Shown here piece by piece: positions 7,091-15,000 of a DNA stretch of 54,100 nucleotides (within the stretch, counting starts at the first letter, position 1; each line of letters opens with the position of its first letter). Both the position numbers and the translations under genes were made by a program. Source of the stretch: Bacillota bacterium (GTDB lineage: Bacteria; Bacillota; Clostridia; Peptostreptococcales; Anaerovoracaceae); the NCBI GenBank assembly GCA_022793795.1, contig JAAWDM010000008.1, positions 1-54,100 on the forward strand, read 5' to 3'. The notes beneath the pieces were generated by a model. It saw nothing but the letters and a program-made list of their open reading frames with translations. It was not told the DNA's origin and ran no database searches.

Positions 7091-7498
7091 ATGAAAAAGT
7101 TTATGGAAGAATTCAAACAATTCATTGCCAAGGGCGATGTGATGAGCATGGCAGTCGGCATTATCATCGGCGGCGCTTTTACTGCCATTGTCAATTCCCT
7201 GGTAGGCGACGTTATCACGCCTCTTCTGGGTATCATCATCGGCGGCATTGATTTTACGGGAATCTCTGTGACCCTGGGCGACGCCAACATTATGATTGGA
7301 AACTTTATCCAGTCCGTCATTACTTTTCTTCTGACCGCACTGGTTATCTTCTCCATTATGAAGGCTTTTAATTCCTTCCTAAAGAAAAAGGAAGAAGCGC
7401 CGGCAGAGCCAGAACCGGAAGCAGAACCTGCACCGGCTGCTGATGTACAGCTTCTCATGGAAATCAGAGATTTGCTCAAAGAAAATGCAGCAAAATAG
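7091..7498 (+). CDS. mscL: Large-conductance mechanosensitive channel
   Basis: This 135-residue protein has an N-terminal amphipathic helix (MKKFMEEFKQFIAKGDVMSMAVGIIIGGAF), the pore-lining TM1, a periplasm-side loop, TM2 and a charged cytoplasmic helix, so it is a complete MscL that opens under membrane tension to release solutes during hypo-osmotic shock. An unusual Pro/Glu/Ala-rich linker (EEAPAEPEPEAEPAPAA) lies between TM2 and the C-terminal bundle helix. It is co-transcribed with maf and ended by the terminator at 7511-7562. Confidence 0.95.
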   Translation: MKKFMEEFKQFIAKGDVMSMAVGIIIGGAFTAIVNSLVGDVITPLLGIIIGGIDFTGISVTLGDANIMIGNFIQSVITFLLTALVIFSIMKAFNSFLKKKEEAPAEPEPEAEPAPAADVQLLMEIRDLLKENAAK

Positions 7499-7510
7499 CA
7501 AAATCCATAC

Positions 7511-7562
7511 AAAAAGAGGTGGTCTTTCACAGCTCGTTGCTATCCAAAAGACCGCCTCTTTT
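7511..7562. terminator. Bidirectional terminator between mscL and the glycerophosphodiesterase gene
   Basis: AAAAAGAGGTGGTCTTT (7511-7527) pairs with AAAAGACCGCCTCTTTT (7545-7562) with one wobble. T-runs lie on both strands, so it can serve the two convergent genes. Confidence 0.85.
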
Positions 7563-7566
7563 CACT

Positions 7567-8355
7567 TTATATTTCTTCATATTCTCTAGGATCGAATCCT
7601 TCAAAGATTCCGGCAGCCCCAAGGGACTCTGCCTCCTTCAAGTCCTCATACTTCTTAATGGTCCAAAAGAACAGGGGCCCCTGATACCGTTTCAGCGCCG
7701 GCGCCTTTCGGTCTGCAAACCGATAAGCCACAAAGTCCGGTTTTCCCATCAGATTTACCCATAGATTTTTTAACAAAACATTGGAAATCCATGGCAGGGT
7801 CTTTTTATCCCGGTTCAGATGACCTGCCAGCTGACCTCGAATCATATCCGGCCGATGAACCTTAAACCACTTGACCGCCAGAGGGCTAAAGGATTCCACA
7901 CAGTACAAAGGGTGATTCTCCGCCCACTCTTTGGCGTAGCTGTCTAAAGCCTTGGCCGTTTCCCTGCACAACTCCTCTGTGGTATCCTTCCCTGTTTCCG
8001 TCTTGCTAGCCTTTAATTCCACAATCAAAGGTACCCGACCGCCTACCAGTTTCAGTACCTCTTCAAGAGATGGAATCCGCTCCTGACTCTGTTCTAAAAA
8101 ATAGACCTGTGCTTCTGCAAGCTTCATATCCTCAATGACCAAATCCACGCCGCAGGTTCTCTTGAGGCTGGAATCATGAATCACAGCCAATCTGCTGTCC
8201 TGGGTCAAATGAACGTCAAGCTCAATTCCAAATCCCCCAAGGACCGCACGTCCAAAAGCCGCCATGGAATTTTCCGGTACCACCGGTTTTTTATGTAGGC
8301 CCCGATGGGCATACCTCCAGGAAAGCATCTCTGTCAGCGTCCCTTTTTTACTCAT
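7567..8355 (-). CDS. Glycerophosphodiester phosphodiesterase
   Basis: This 262-residue cytoplasmic TIM-barrel enzyme hydrolyses glycerophosphodiesters to glycerol-3-phosphate and an alcohol. The family motifs are clear: AHRGLHKK with PENSMAAF (residues 16-33), ELDVHLTQDSRLAVIHD carrying the metal-binding Glu, Asp and His, LIVELK and a late FEGFDP. No signal peptide is present, so it is a cytosolic member of the GlpQ/UgpQ group. GGGGGAG precedes ATG 8355. It lies downstream of the LytTR/DUF3021 exporter cluster, 27 bases after DUF3021, and could be the last gene of that transcript. Confidence 0.9.
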   Translation of the reverse strand: MSKKGTLTEMLSWRYAHRGLHKKPVVPENSMAAFGRAVLGGFGIELDVHLTQDSRLAVIHDSSLKRTCGVDLVIEDMKLAEAQVYFLEQSQERIPSLEEVLKLVGGRVPLIVELKASKTETGKDTTEELCRETAKALDSYAKEWAENHPLYCVESFSPLAVKWFKVHRPDMIRGQLAGHLNRDKKTLPWISNVLLKNLWVNLMGKPDFVAYRFADRKAPALKRYQGPLFFWTIKKYEDLKEAESLGAAGIFEGFDPREYEEI

Positions 8356-8381
8356 AATCTCCCCCTATCATCTACACTCTA

Positions 8382-8807
8382 TCATTCTTCATCGCTGTAT
8401 TTTTCTCGTATTTTCTCATTCATCTGCTCTGCCTGCCCCTTTTGCAGCAGATAGGTACACACCCCTGTCATCAAATAGACGACTCCCACCGATACCACCA
8501 TCATCAAGATTCCTGACAGATTGAAGGCCATCCAGTCGAACATCCATCCGCAAAAAAACATTACTGCACAGAGGGCCAGATAATGGAGAACCCGCAAGAT
8601 TGCAGCCTTTTTACCGCTGCAATCATCCCTTGGATACAAGGCGGTAGTAACAGCAGCAGTCAACAATCCAGACAATAAAATCTGCCACAAGGTTCCTCCT
8701 GGAAGGGACTCCTCTCCTACCAGTGCAAACTGTATTGCACACACGATTAACACGCCTGTGGTAATGGAAACAAACCAACTGATAAATTGTATGCCTCTTT
8801 TCATCAT
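8382..8807 (-). CDS. DUF3021 membrane protein (copy 2)
   Basis: This 141-residue protein has four membrane helices in the DUF3021 pattern: RGIQFISWFVSITTGVLIVC, LWQILLSGLLTAAVTTALY, ALCAVMFFCGWMFDW and MMVVSVGVVYLMTGVCTYL, then a charged tail. It follows the LytTR gene by 15 bases with TAGGAGG before its start. It is a distant paralogue of the protein at 883-1362. In both places it sits directly downstream of a LytTR regulator, which suggests it modulates that regulator. The exact function is unknown. Confidence 0.75.
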   Translation of the reverse strand: MMKRGIQFISWFVSITTGVLIVCAIQFALVGEESLPGGTLWQILLSGLLTAAVTTALYPRDDCSGKKAAILRVLHYLALCAVMFFCGWMFDWMAFNLSGILMMVVSVGVVYLMTGVCTYLLQKGQAEQMNEKIREKYSDEE

Positions 8808-8822
8808 ATTTTACCCTGCCTC

Positions 8823-9260
8823 CTACATTCCCAGCTTTTTCTTCAAATCGGCCACATACTGTCTGGAAATCATCACTGTCTCCTGGTTTTTTAGCCTAGC
8901 CTCAAACCTGCCGTTAAAGGTCGGCTTCACATAGGAAATTTTCGACACGTTGACAATGATTGACTTGGAAATCCGCAAGAAATCCCCATCTCCGTATACT
9001 TCCTCAACTTCATATAGCTTTCTATGTATTTCGTAAACTTCTACTGCCGTATAGGCAAAGACTTTCCCCTCTACCGATTCAAAGTAAAATATGTCCTTTG
9101 GCTCCAATCTGACGATTCTCCCCTCCAGATGACCGTTGATAGGCTCCTGTGGATTCTTTAGTCTCTCCAGCAGCTTTATCAGGCTGTCGTCCAAAGTGCG
9201 GCAGCGGAGGATGACTTCCTCTTCCTCTCCGTCACGGGGCGTTTCTATGATAATTTTCAT
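8823..9260 (-). CDS. LytTR-domain DNA-binding regulator (copy 2)
   Basis: This 145-residue protein has a short N-terminal part (MKIIIETPRDGEEEEVILRC) and a C-terminal LytTR domain with IVRLEPKDIFYFESVEGKVFAYTA, DGDFLRISKSIIVNVSKISYV and the closing VMISRQYVADLKKKLGM. It has no receiver domain. GGGAGG precedes ATG 9260. Immediately upstream on the same strand is a two-gene ABC exporter, so it probably regulates this operon. Its LytTR domain resembles that of copy 1, but the N-terminal parts differ. Confidence 0.85.
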   Translation of the reverse strand: MKIIIETPRDGEEEEVILRCRTLDDSLIKLLERLKNPQEPINGHLEGRIVRLEPKDIFYFESVEGKVFAYTAVEVYEIHRKLYEVEEVYGDGDFLRISKSIIVNVSKISYVKPTFNGRFEARLKNQETVMISRQYVADLKKKLGM

Positions 9261-9276
9261 GGTGTCCTCCCGGCTG

Positions 9277-10188
9277 TTACCGGTCCTTTTTCTTTCCGTA
9301 TTTTAATATACATACACCGATAACTAAACATATCATACCAGAAATCATCAGCAATAACAATTCCTGGGCCATATGAATTTTATGAGAAAATACGGTAAGG
9401 TCAATGCCCATGGCAAGTCTGTATTCTTCAATCCACTGTGCTGGCAAATCTCCCAGGGTATCCTGCAAAATATCTTCTGTCATCGTATCTCGAAACATGG
9501 CTGCACCATAAATAATCGGCGTACATTTCATGATAGAACCGATGGTCTCTGACAGAGCGCCGATAGGAATATAGATGCCGCCCAAAAATCCCACCAGAGT
9601 TCCGATGATGGTGCCCATGCTGCTCCAAGCCCCCTCGGTCTTAGCGAGCATGGCAATGAGATACATGAGGGCTGCATAGGTAAAGGAGTTGACCACAATC
9701 ATGCCCATCAGTTTTACATGGGTCATAAAGTCAAAAGGCTCCATTCCCGCTGTCATGCAGTATAGTTCTGTCAGCGCCAAAGTCAGGGCACATATGATGA
9801 TAGAAGCGATCCAGGCTGCCGCCATGTAGCCAGCTGTGATGGTAAGTCTGCTGACCGGCGCCGTGTAAATGGAGTTCAGTTTCCCACTCACCCGATCCTT
9901 AATCATCACCGAGTAAGCCGCCATGCTGACCGTCACTCCATTGATAGACAGAATTCCTGCACAGGTCCAGGCCAGTATCAGAAGCTCCGCCTTTTCCTTA
10001 TCAGCGGCTTTATCCCTGTCTGGCATTGTTTCCAGCATCTGGGTAATGGCCTCCACATTCATGTCTCCCAGAAAAAATACCATCAACCCGATGACGATTA
10101 CCATGGAAAGGAGGGAAAAGAAAATGGCGCTCTTATCTCTCAAATAAATCTTTAAATTCCGCCCTGTGATAGTCATAAATGCATCCAT
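9277..10188 (-). CDS. ABC-2 type transporter permease
   Basis: This 303-residue membrane protein starts with the typical GRNLKIYLRDKSAIFFSLLSM segment (cytosolic amphipathic helix then TM1), a large extracellular loop rich in acidic and basic residues, and five further helices (SVMIKDRVSGKLN between TM2 and TM3 is typical). It matches ABC-2 permeases of the DrrB/YhaP type that export drugs, lipids or antimicrobial peptides. It is coded 2 bases after the ATPase with AAGGAGG before ATG, so the pair forms one exporter. The substrate cannot be told. Confidence 0.85.
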   Translation of the reverse strand: MDAFMTITGRNLKIYLRDKSAIFFSLLSMVIVIGLMVFFLGDMNVEAITQMLETMPDRDKAADKEKAELLILAWTCAGILSINGVTVSMAAYSVMIKDRVSGKLNSIYTAPVSRLTITAGYMAAAWIASIIICALTLALTELYCMTAGMEPFDFMTHVKLMGMIVVNSFTYAALMYLIAMLAKTEGAWSSMGTIIGTLVGFLGGIYIPIGALSETIGSIMKCTPIIYGAAMFRDTMTEDILQDTLGDLPAQWIEEYRLAMGIDLTVFSHKIHMAQELLLLMISGMICLVIGVCILKYGKKKDR

Positions 10189-10190
10189 TT

Positions 10191-11057
10191 TTATACCTCC
10201 TTTTCCTGGTCCATGGTTCTTCCCACAGCATTTAAAAATACATCGTCCATATTCCCCTGAATCACCTCAAATCCCCTAAGGAACTGTCTTTCCTCGTCCA
10301 GTATGGACAGCGCCTCCATGGTGGAATCCACCATCTGCTCTTCCTCGCGGCCATCCTTGTAATAGAGTTTCAACTTATCCCTGGCATATCGTTCTTTCAA
10401 TGCAAAAGGCGTTCCCTCAGTAATGATATTTCCCTTATCTAAAATGATAATATGGTCTGCCCCAGCCGCCTCCTCCATATAGTGGGTGGTCAAGAAAACA
10501 GTCATCTGCTCCTGTGTCTGTAAATATTTTATAGTCTCCCATACGTCCATTCTGGTAGCCGGATCCAGTCCGGTGGTAGGTTCATCCAGGAAAAGAATCT
10601 CTGGCGTATGCATAAGGGCTGCTCCGATTTCACAGCGACGCTTCTGCCCTCCCGAAAGGGTCTTATATTTTTTCTTCAAAATGTCTCCCAGCTTTAAGGT
10701 CTCCGATAACCGTTTGCACTGTTCCTCGGCCTCTGCCTTGGATGCTCCATGGAGAATTCCCCTACAAATCAGATTCTCCTGCACTGTTAAAATATCGTCC
10801 AGACAATTCTGCTGATAGACGATTCCGATTTTACGGCGTATGCGCTCATCCTCTCTGCCAAGCCGCGCCCCGCAAATTTCCACCTGTCCCTCATCCGGCG
10901 TAAGCAATGTGGAAAGCATATTGATAACCGTGGTTTTGCCAGCCCCATTGACCCCCAGAAAGCCCAGTAACATTCCTTTCTCCACCCCAAAGGAAATGTG
11001 ATTCACCGCAGTAAAATCACCGTATCTTTTCGTAAGATTTTCAACATGAATTACCAT
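10191..11057 (-). CDS. ABC transporter ATP-binding protein (drug-exporter type)
   Basis: This 288-residue ATPase has Walker A GVNGAGKT (about residues 35-42), Q-loop IGIVYQQN, signature LSGGQKRRCEIG, Walker B EILFLDEPTTGLDP and H-loop LTTHYMEEA. Residues 220-288 form the C-terminal extension usual in the DrrA/CcmA group. It energises the permease encoded next. AAAGGAGGG precedes ATG 11057. It is the first gene of ABC ATPase-permease-LytTR-DUF3021 and probably glycerophosphodiesterase. Efflux of a toxic or signalling molecule is inference. Confidence 0.92.
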   Translation of the reverse strand: MVIHVENLTKRYGDFTAVNHISFGVEKGMLLGFLGVNGAGKTTVINMLSTLLTPDEGQVEICGARLGREDERIRRKIGIVYQQNCLDDILTVQENLICRGILHGASKAEAEEQCKRLSETLKLGDILKKKYKTLSGGQKRRCEIGAALMHTPEILFLDEPTTGLDPATRMDVWETIKYLQTQEQMTVFLTTHYMEEAAGADHIIILDKGNIITEGTPFALKERYARDKLKLYYKDGREEEQMVDSTMEALSILDEERQFLRGFEVIQGNMDDVFLNAVGRTMDQEKEV

Positions 11058-11173
11058 AAGTTTTCATACCCTCCTTTTACGGCCAATATACCACAGAGCC
11101 CCACACCTTTCAATCCTCCCAAGGGTAAGATGCATTTCCCCTGCTGTAAGCTGCATCAGAAGTTCGGTAAGAT

Positions 11174-11228
11174 ACAAAAAGAAGGCCAGCTATGGAGCCT
11201 TCGCGGGTTTAGCAGACCTTCTTCTTTC
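11174..11228 (-). terminator. Intrinsic terminator behind the MFS carrier
   Basis: On the minus strand AAGAAGGTCTGC pairs with GCTGGCCTTCTT (one wobble, one mismatch) and is followed by TTTTT. Confidence 0.75.
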
Positions 11229-11257
11229 AAATTCTTTTACACAATTATGCAATTATG

Positions 11258-12562
11258 TTACTCCATGGCTTCAAAAGCCTCCAGCCTTCCTCCTGGCGGC
11301 AGCGGCTTGCTATCGCCGTGGCGAACCATAACCATGGTGCAAAAAGACACAGCAGCAAAGAATGTGGCATAAGGGAACAAAGTCCAATAGCCCACATGCT
11401 CCAAAAGGGCCCCCGAAAGCACTGGTGTCAAAACCTGGGCTGCCATACTAAAGGTGTAGTACATGCCTGTAAACTTGCCAATGTCGCTGCCTTTGCACAT
11501 TTCCACCACCATGGGATAGGAGTTGACATTGATGGAGGCCCAGGCGATACCTACACAGAAAAATCCTATATAGATAGCTGCATTGGGCGACCGGAAGAAG
11601 CCGGCCAGCAAGAAGCAGCCAGCCAACATGGCTACACCGAAGAGAATCACCTTTTTTCGCCCCAGTTTACTGGAAATGATTCCTACAGGAATAAAGGAGA
11701 CCAGCGCGCCTATGGACGCCACCATCAAAGCATTGGCAAAGCCCCCTCCTTCCATGCCCCACATCTGGGCAGCATACTTAGAAAAGGCCGTGGTGACCCC
11801 ATTGTAAGCCATGTACCAAAAGGCTACCGATAGAAGGAGAAAAATCAGGCTTCGCCTCACGTCTTTGGGCAGCGCCTCTGTCTGACGGCCTGCTTCAGCG
11901 TGATCCTTCGCTTCCGCATCTTCCTCGCCGATTCCCCACGCTTCCTCTGTTTGCAGTCTTTCCGCCACAAAACGATTCTCGTCCACCTTCCATAAGAGAA
12001 TCAAAAGGGACAGCAGCATCACCATACCGACGGCCAGAAACAGCGGTTCATAACTGGGCTTTTCTCCCTCGCCCACCAATATCATGATGAATCCCAAGGC
12101 CATGATGACGCCGATGGCTCCCATCAGATTGATGATGGCGTTACCTTTGGAGCGAAGGGGCTTAGGCGTTACGTCCGGCATGAGGGAAACCGCCGGCGAA
12201 CGATATACGCTCATGGAGATTAAGGTCAAAAGCAAGGTAATGATAAAGTAAGTCAGATTTCCCCGATTGGCTGCCAGGGGAAGCTGCACCATAAACACAA
12301 AGGCCAATATGGTGCCTACAAAGATAAAAGGCGTTCGTTTTCCCCGTTTATGGCTTATCTTGTCGGACCATGCGCCAAATAGCGGCAACATCATGAGGGC
12401 AAAGATATTATCTAGCGCCATAATACCGCCGGAAACCGTGTCGCCAATGCCAAAGCTATACTTTAAAATCAGCGGTATGATATTGTCATATACCTGCCAA
12501 AAGGCGCTGATGGATAGAAAGGCAAATCCAATCAAAACCGTTCGTTTATAGTCTAATTTCAT
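11258..12562 (-). CDS. Major facilitator superfamily transporter (SLC45/GPH-like)
   Basis: This 434-residue protein has 12 predicted helices and a long acidic central loop (about residues 205-235). The first half carries GAWSDKISHKRGKRTPFIFVG between TM2 and TM3, the MFS A-loop as found in GPH and SLC45-like sugar carriers. The second half repeats the pattern with SSKLGRKKVILFG. The direction and substrate are unknown; a sugar or sugar-phosphate import role would fit the HAD phosphatase next to it. The start ATG 12562 lies 17 bases inside the end of the HAD gene with GGAGAT upstream, so translation is probably coupled. Confidence 0.8.
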   Translation of the reverse strand: MKLDYKRTVLIGFAFLSISAFWQVYDNIIPLILKYSFGIGDTVSGGIMALDNIFALMMLPLFGAWSDKISHKRGKRTPFIFVGTILAFVFMVQLPLAANRGNLTYFIITLLLTLISMSVYRSPAVSLMPDVTPKPLRSKGNAIINLMGAIGVIMALGFIMILVGEGEKPSYEPLFLAVGMVMLLSLLILLWKVDENRFVAERLQTEEAWGIGEEDAEAKDHAEAGRQTEALPKDVRRSLIFLLLSVAFWYMAYNGVTTAFSKYAAQMWGMEGGGFANALMVASIGALVSFIPVGIISSKLGRKKVILFGVAMLAGCFLLAGFFRSPNAAIYIGFFCVGIAWASINVNSYPMVVEMCKGSDIGKFTGMYYTFSMAAQVLTPVLSGALLEHVGYWTLFPYATFFAAVSFCTMVMVRHGDSKPLPPGGRLEAFEAME

Positions 12563-13358
12563 GGTAGATCTCCTTTATGTTTTTCATCACCCAAGTGGGC
12601 TTTACTCGACTCTCTGCCAAATCCTCCATGGTTCCTTCTCCCGACAGTACAAAGATCGTATCGATTCCCCCATTGACGCCGCAGGCGATGTCCGTGTAAA
12701 GCCGGTCGCCAATCAGCACTGCTTCCTCCGGCTCATAACCGAATTTTTTCAAAGCCATTTCCACCATATCCGGCTGCGGTTTTCCCACAAAATATGGCTT
12801 TCGTCCTGTGGCATGTTCAATCATCTGGCACATAGCGCCACAGTCCGGCACATAGCCCCAGGCCGTGGGACATACCCAGTCGGGATTGGTAGCAAAATAA
12901 TCAACTCCCCTTGACAGCAAAACACAGACCTCCTCCAGCTTCTCATAGGTCAGTTCCCTGTCAAAGCCAACGACTACTGCCTCCGCCTCCATAGCCTGTT
13001 TTCCATTCACCACTTGAAAACCTGCCTCTGTCAGTTGCTCCCGAAAGGAAGCCGTGCCCATGACATACAGTTTTTTTTCCAATGCAGCCTGGCTATAATA
13101 TCGATGAAGATGGGATATCATGGCGTCCACCGAGGTGATAAAATCCTCCTTTTCCGCTGGAATCCCAAGACGCCGTAATTTTTTCACATAATCCTCTACA
13201 CCTTTAGAGGAATTATTGGTGAGAAAGAGATAGCGTCCTCCCCCGTTTCTTATTTCTTCCAAAAATTCCAAGGCGCCGTCAAAGAGCTGATCGTCCAAAT
13301 AGATGGTTCCATCCATATCCAGAAGGAACAACTTTTTTTGTTGTAAATGCTTATCCAT
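12546..13358 (-). CDS. HAD-superfamily hydrolase, NagD/p-nitrophenylphosphatase-like
   Basis: This 270-residue phosphatase starts with the nucleophile motif LFLLDMDGTIYLDDQLFDG (DxD near residue 14), has motif II LFLTNNSSKG, a type IIA cap domain and a late GKPQPDMVEMALKK plus LIGDRLYTDIACGVNGG with the metal-binding Asp pair. This is the NagD/AraL group acting on sugar phosphates or nucleotides. The ribosome site is weak (AAGATGG). It overlaps the MFS gene by 17 bases; coupling suggests uptake followed by dephosphorylation, or removal of inhibitory metabolites, but the substrate is unproven. Confidence 0.9.
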   Translation of the reverse strand: MDKHLQQKKLFLLDMDGTIYLDDQLFDGALEFLEEIRNGGGRYLFLTNNSSKGVEDYVKKLRRLGIPAEKEDFITSVDAMISHLHRYYSQAALEKKLYVMGTASFREQLTEAGFQVVNGKQAMEAEAVVVGFDRELTYEKLEEVCVLLSRGVDYFATNPDWVCPTAWGYVPDCGAMCQMIEHATGRKPYFVGKPQPDMVEMALKKFGYEPEEAVLIGDRLYTDIACGVNGGIDTIFVLSGEGTMEDLAESRVKPTWVMKNIKEIYHEIRL

Positions 13359-13410
13359 GCTACCATCTTACTACACAGCCAGATAGCTGTCCAGTAAAAT
13401 CCTCTCTATG

Positions 13411-13461
13411 AAAAAAACTGTAACCCCGTCTGACTGCTCCGTCCGGCGATTACAGTTTTTC
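13411..13461. terminator. Terminator hairpin behind the antiporter gene
   Basis: AAAAAAACTGTAA (13411-13423) pairs with TTACAGTTTTT (13450-13460) across a 26-base loop. On the minus strand it follows the antiporter gene and ends in TTTTTTT. A second inverted repeat, TTCAGCT/AGCTGAA, follows at about 13467-13501. Confidence 0.8.
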
Positions 13462-13525
13462 TTCCTTCAGCTCCGTCTAGCTGCTCCGCTCGGCCAGCTG
13501 AAAGTCTAAAAATATTGGCAATGTA

Positions 13526-14680
13526 CTACATAATTTTCTTCAAAACAATGGGAGTGATAATCGTCGTTGCAATGACCACCAATACGATAGGAGGAAACAG
13601 ACTTGCATCCAAAAGGCCCATAGCGTATCCCTTTTGGGATACGATGAGGGCTACCTCTCCTCTGGAAACCATGCCGACGCCCACCTGCAAAGATTCCCTG
13701 TTGGAAAAGCCGCAAATCCTGGCGCCTAAACCACATCCCACAATCTTGGTGAGAACAGCGATGGTCAGCAGAAGCAGAGAAAATATGATAGTCTGCTGGG
13801 TGAGTCCATCAAGGTTAACCTTTAATCCCACACTGGCGAAGAAAATAGGTGAGAAAAACAGATAGGAAGGCACTGTAATCTTTCTGGCTATCTCGTTTTT
13901 TATCTTATTCTTTGACAGGAATAGCCCTAACAGGTAAGCCCCTGTTATATCCGCCACGCCGAAGAAGTACTCCGATGCGAAGGCAATTAAAAGGCATATG
14001 GCCACTGTATAGGTGGTAATCCTCTGCTTTTTCCAGTTCAAATCGATGATATTGCGGAAGTGAGTGATGACCAATCCTAAGACTGCCATACATACCATGT
14101 AAAGGACGATCTTTATCAGCACCGAACCGATGGAAATACTGGTATCCTTCATACTAGAAACCACCGTAAGGACGATAATACCGATAATATCATCAATAAC
14201 CGCTGCGCCTAAAATGGCATTTCCCACACGGCCTTCCAGTTTTCCCATTTCTCTGAGGGCTTCCACTGTAATGCTGACAGATGTAGCCGTCAACACCACG
14301 CCTACAAATACCGCTTTTAAAATACCCTCATAACTGGTTTCTCCAGCCTCAAAGAAAAAATAGTAACAAGCTGCGCCACCTACCAAGGGCACCGCTACAC
14401 CGATACATGCGATTACCATACAGGCTATGCTATTTTTTTTGATTTCCTCAATATCTGTATCCAGACCGGCTAAGAACATAAGCAAGATAACGCCGATTTC
14501 TGCCGTATATGAAATAAATTCTGTCTCTGCAATCAGTCCTAAACAAGTAGGCCCTATAATGACACCGGCCAGCAATGCACCGACTACCTGCGGCATATTG
14601 ACACGTTTGGTCAAATCCCCCAGAATCTTCGTAGTCAGCATGATAATGGCAATGCTGACTAAATAAGCATAACTTTCCAT
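13526..14680 (-). CDS. Cation:proton antiporter (CPA2/KefB-like family)
   Basis: This protein of about 384 residues has 12-13 predicted helices and no C-terminal TrkA-N domain. The first part, LTTKILGDLTKRVNMPQVVGALLAGVIIGP, is typical of CPA2 Na+/H+ or K+/H+ antiporters. AVIDDIIGIIVL in the middle carries the conserved transport aspartates. ATG 14680 is preferred over 14713 because GGAAAGGAAG precedes it. It is monocistronic between its own promoter (14743-14771) and terminator. The ion is not determinable; the NapA/KefB group exchanges Na+ or K+ for protons in pH homeostasis, and in spore formers GerN-like members act in germination. Confidence 0.9.
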   Translation of the reverse strand: MESYAYLVSIAIIMLTTKILGDLTKRVNMPQVVGALLAGVIIGPTCLGLIAETEFISYTAEIGVILLMFLAGLDTDIEEIKKNSIACMVIACIGVAVPLVGGAACYYFFFEAGETSYEGILKAVFVGVVLTATSVSITVEALREMGKLEGRVGNAILGAAVIDDIIGIIVLTVVSSMKDTSISIGSVLIKIVLYMVCMAVLGLVITHFRNIIDLNWKKQRITTYTVAICLLIAFASEYFFGVADITGAYLLGLFLSKNKIKNEIARKITVPSYLFFSPIFFASVGLKVNLDGLTQQTIIFSLLLLTIAVLTKIVGCGLGARICGFSNRESLQVGVGMVSRGEVALIVSQKGYAMGLLDASLFPPIVLVVIATTIITPIVLKKIM

Positions 14681-14742
14681 GATTGATAACTTCCTTTCCG
14701 TAAGATATCCCAAAAAGAATATTCACGATGATTTATTTTAAT

Positions 14743-14771
14743 ATGGTAAGTATATGATTGCAATATGTCAA
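14743..14771 (-). promoter_or_regulatory. SigA-type promoter of the antiporter gene
   Basis: On the minus strand TTGACA (14771-14766) is followed after 17 bases by TACCAT (14748-14743), about 60 bases before ATG 14680. The -35 is perfect and the -10 matches 4 of 6. The rest of the 14681-15000 gap holds a pair of direct repeats (14819-14860) and the etf terminator. Confidence 0.55.
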
Positions 14772-14896
14772 AGGTGATTTTAATTCCGTCTTAACGGAAA
14801 TCAACTTGTTCTATATATATTCTTAGCAAAATCCAGCACGCTATAAGCACATTCTTAGCAGCTTTTTTCTCTCTCCTCGCCTCTATGATTTCAATC

Positions 14897-14954
14897 AAAA
14901 AGGCTGCTTCCGAAAAAAGTCCAATTCATGAACCTTTTCAGCCGCAGCCTCTTT
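14897..14954 (-). terminator. Terminator of the acyl-CoA dehydrogenase/etf operon
   Basis: On the minus strand AAAGAGGCTGC and GCAGCCTTTTT form the stem base, with the T-run at the end, about 50 bases behind the etfA stop. Confidence 0.75.
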
Positions 14955-15000
14955 ATCTCTTAATATTCAGCTATGAATCTGCTATCAATGTACCGAAATC

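Noticed and set aside
14700..14880. A tRNA or other stable RNA gene in the antiporter upstream region
   Set aside because: No cloverleaf, no GTTCRA-type T-loop and no CCA-type end could be found here or elsewhere in the window.
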